Of a stretch of DNA of 15,026 nucleotides, positions 14,269 through 15,026 are shown piece after piece. The position numbers and the translations under genes were made by a program. The stretch is from CAZSPL01 sp964608735 (GTDB lineage: Bacteria > JAJVIF01 > JAPKYR01 > CAZSPL01). The stretch's first letter is position 1; each line of letters begins with the position of its first letter. The stretch spans positions 1 through 15,026 of the forward strand of contig CAZSPL010000079.1 in NCBI GenBank assembly GCA_964608735.1, in the 5' to 3' direction. The notes below the pieces were generated by a model. The model made no database searches. It was not told where the DNA came from and saw only the letters and a list, made by a program, of their open reading frames with translations.

Positions 14269-15026
14269 ATGGATAAGCTTCGAGAAAAAAGTTGTACTGG
14301 GGGGGGCAAGGTATGGAAGGTATGGGTTGTAATCCTCATCGTATCGCTTGCATTCCTGTGCACTTCTTGCGGTAAGGGGAATCCGATGGTTCCTTCAGGC
14401 AATGACATCCTCAACAATCCTCTCGTAAGATGGGCTTTCTGGGGGAATGATGATGTTGCAACATTTGTTTCAGCTTATGAGGAGCAAAACGTCGATGTTA
14501 CCAACGTAATCATGGGCCGGCGGTTTATGGAATTGGAATATCCTATATGGGACAGCACCAACGGCACAAGGGGTTATATTTTGAAGGAGTCGTACGACAT
14601 TCCCGATGACCAAAATCCGGTGGAGATGAACGTTGTCACCTATAATCGGAAAATAGGCGATCACTGGGATGTCTGGTTTAGAGTATTCGTGGACGGCGCG
14701 CCCGCCGGTAGCGAGATTCTGGTTAACAAGCCGGAGTATTATGGGGATGCTCTGCATCCTGCAGTGTCGGCATGGATAAAACGGGAGGAGGAAGGTGGCG
14801 GATTGCTGGTTATTGAAATCGCCTACCAGTATAACCTCGTTGACGGCGAGGATATATTCAAAAGCATCTACCGCGTGCAGTATACACAAGAGGAGCATAG
14901 CAATTACTCCGATTTCGATGATACCGTGCCGTTACACGCTGTCTGCAACGGCGACCAGGACAACGCATATTTTCACCCGGATGTAGTCTATGCAACTTAC
15001 TGGGAGTCTTATTATGGCGAACCGGC
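14269..15026 (+). CDS. Lipoprotein, N-terminal part (cut by window end)
   Basis: The frame is open from ATG 14269 through the window edge (252 codons). GGGAG lies about 8 nt before the ATG. The product starts with a basic, Gly-containing stretch, then a hydrophobic core WVVILIVSLAFL and a lipobox-like CTSC with Cys34. The -3 position is Cys rather than the usual Leu. The mature start GKGNPMVPSG resembles GSGGNPVAPG of the propeller lipoprotein, but the HPF/DVRG/LNPY module is not seen in the visible part. The visible body has many aromatic residues, and the last part, HPDVVYATYWESYYG, resembles the blade edge of Asp-box-like or sialidase-like propellers; this is only a resemblance. Sampled G+C is about 44%, lower than the central genes and similar to the gene at 1-996. 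Function unknown. Confidence 0.8.
   Translation, partial: MDKLREKSCTGGGKVWKVWVVILIVSLAFLCTSCGKGNPMVPSGNDILNNPLVRWAFWGNDDVATFVSAYEEQNVDVTNVIMGRRFMELEYPIWDSTNGTRGYILKESYDIPDDQNPVEMNVVTYNRKIGDHWDVWFRVFVDGAPAGSEILVNKPEYYGDALHPAVSAWIKREEEGGGLLVIEIAYQYNLVDGEDIFKSIYRVQYTQEEHSNYSDFDDTVPLHAVCNGDQDNAYFHPDVVYATYWESYYGEP

Noticed and set aside
13980..14417. A 145-codon open frame on the minus strand across the leader and the start of the last lipoprotein gene.
   Set aside because: It has no Shine-Dalgarno and no family resemblance. It overlaps a + strand lipoprotein gene with a good signal sequence and ribosome site.

Overview
This window looks like chromosomal sequence from a Gram-negative-type bacterium with a large set of exported lipoproteins, probably from a poorly sampled or uncultivated lineage. 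Evidence: four or five exported lipoprotein-type products (clear lipoboxes in four), an octaheme c-type cytochrome, a cytoplasmic multi-PAS hybrid histidine kinase and an HDOD protein. Start sites have strong AGGAGG-type Shine-Dalgarno sequences. The stop codons are ordinary TAA, TGA and TAG. I cannot name a phylum from sequence alone. Sampled lines give about 55-70% G+C in the middle (roughly 1.1-13.7 kb) and about 42-50% in the two edge genes.

Layout. (1) 1-996, + strand: the 3' part of a lipoprotein-family gene with an in-frame TAA at 97-99, followed by an intrinsic terminator. (2) 1108-1695, - strand: a histidine phosphatase. (3) 1850-5422, - strand: a two-gene operon of a 1123-residue lipoprotein with three Kre9/KNH-type Ig-like repeats and a 62-residue membrane or exported peptide whose Shine-Dalgarno overlaps the upstream stop codon; it ends at a strong terminator. 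(4) 5638-8013, + strand: a soluble PAS-PAS-PAS-HisKA-HATPase-REC hybrid kinase, converging on (5) 8065-9330, - strand: a membrane-anchored HDOD protein. (6) 9476-10606, + strand: an octaheme cytochrome c lipoprotein with its own promoter and terminator. (7) 10719-13697, + strand: a 992-residue lipoprotein with an IPT/TIG domain and about 14 LVIVD-type propeller blades. (8) 13698-14268: a repeat-rich spacer with a small MITE-like element, covarying hairpins, a promoter and a long leader. (9) 14269-15026, + strand: the start of another lipoprotein, cut by the window edge.

Main theme. The gene at 1-996 and the lipoproteins at 2051-5422 and 10719-13697 share one N-terminal module, recognisable by the ordered motifs HPF/NPY, (Y)DVRG, LNPY..FA, AVDASW and (NANC).EPY.I. 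It is joined to different C-terminal parts: a short tail, Ig-like repeats, or a propeller. I read this as a modular family of cell-surface lipoproteins whose common domain I cannot match to a named family. The second theme is a dispersed palindromic repeat with core CACACCCTTGTG. It lies downstream of two of these genes, and one pair of copies shows compensatory base changes. The kinase, HDOD protein and cytochrome are each separate transcription units, and nothing in the sequence ties them functionally to the lipoproteins.
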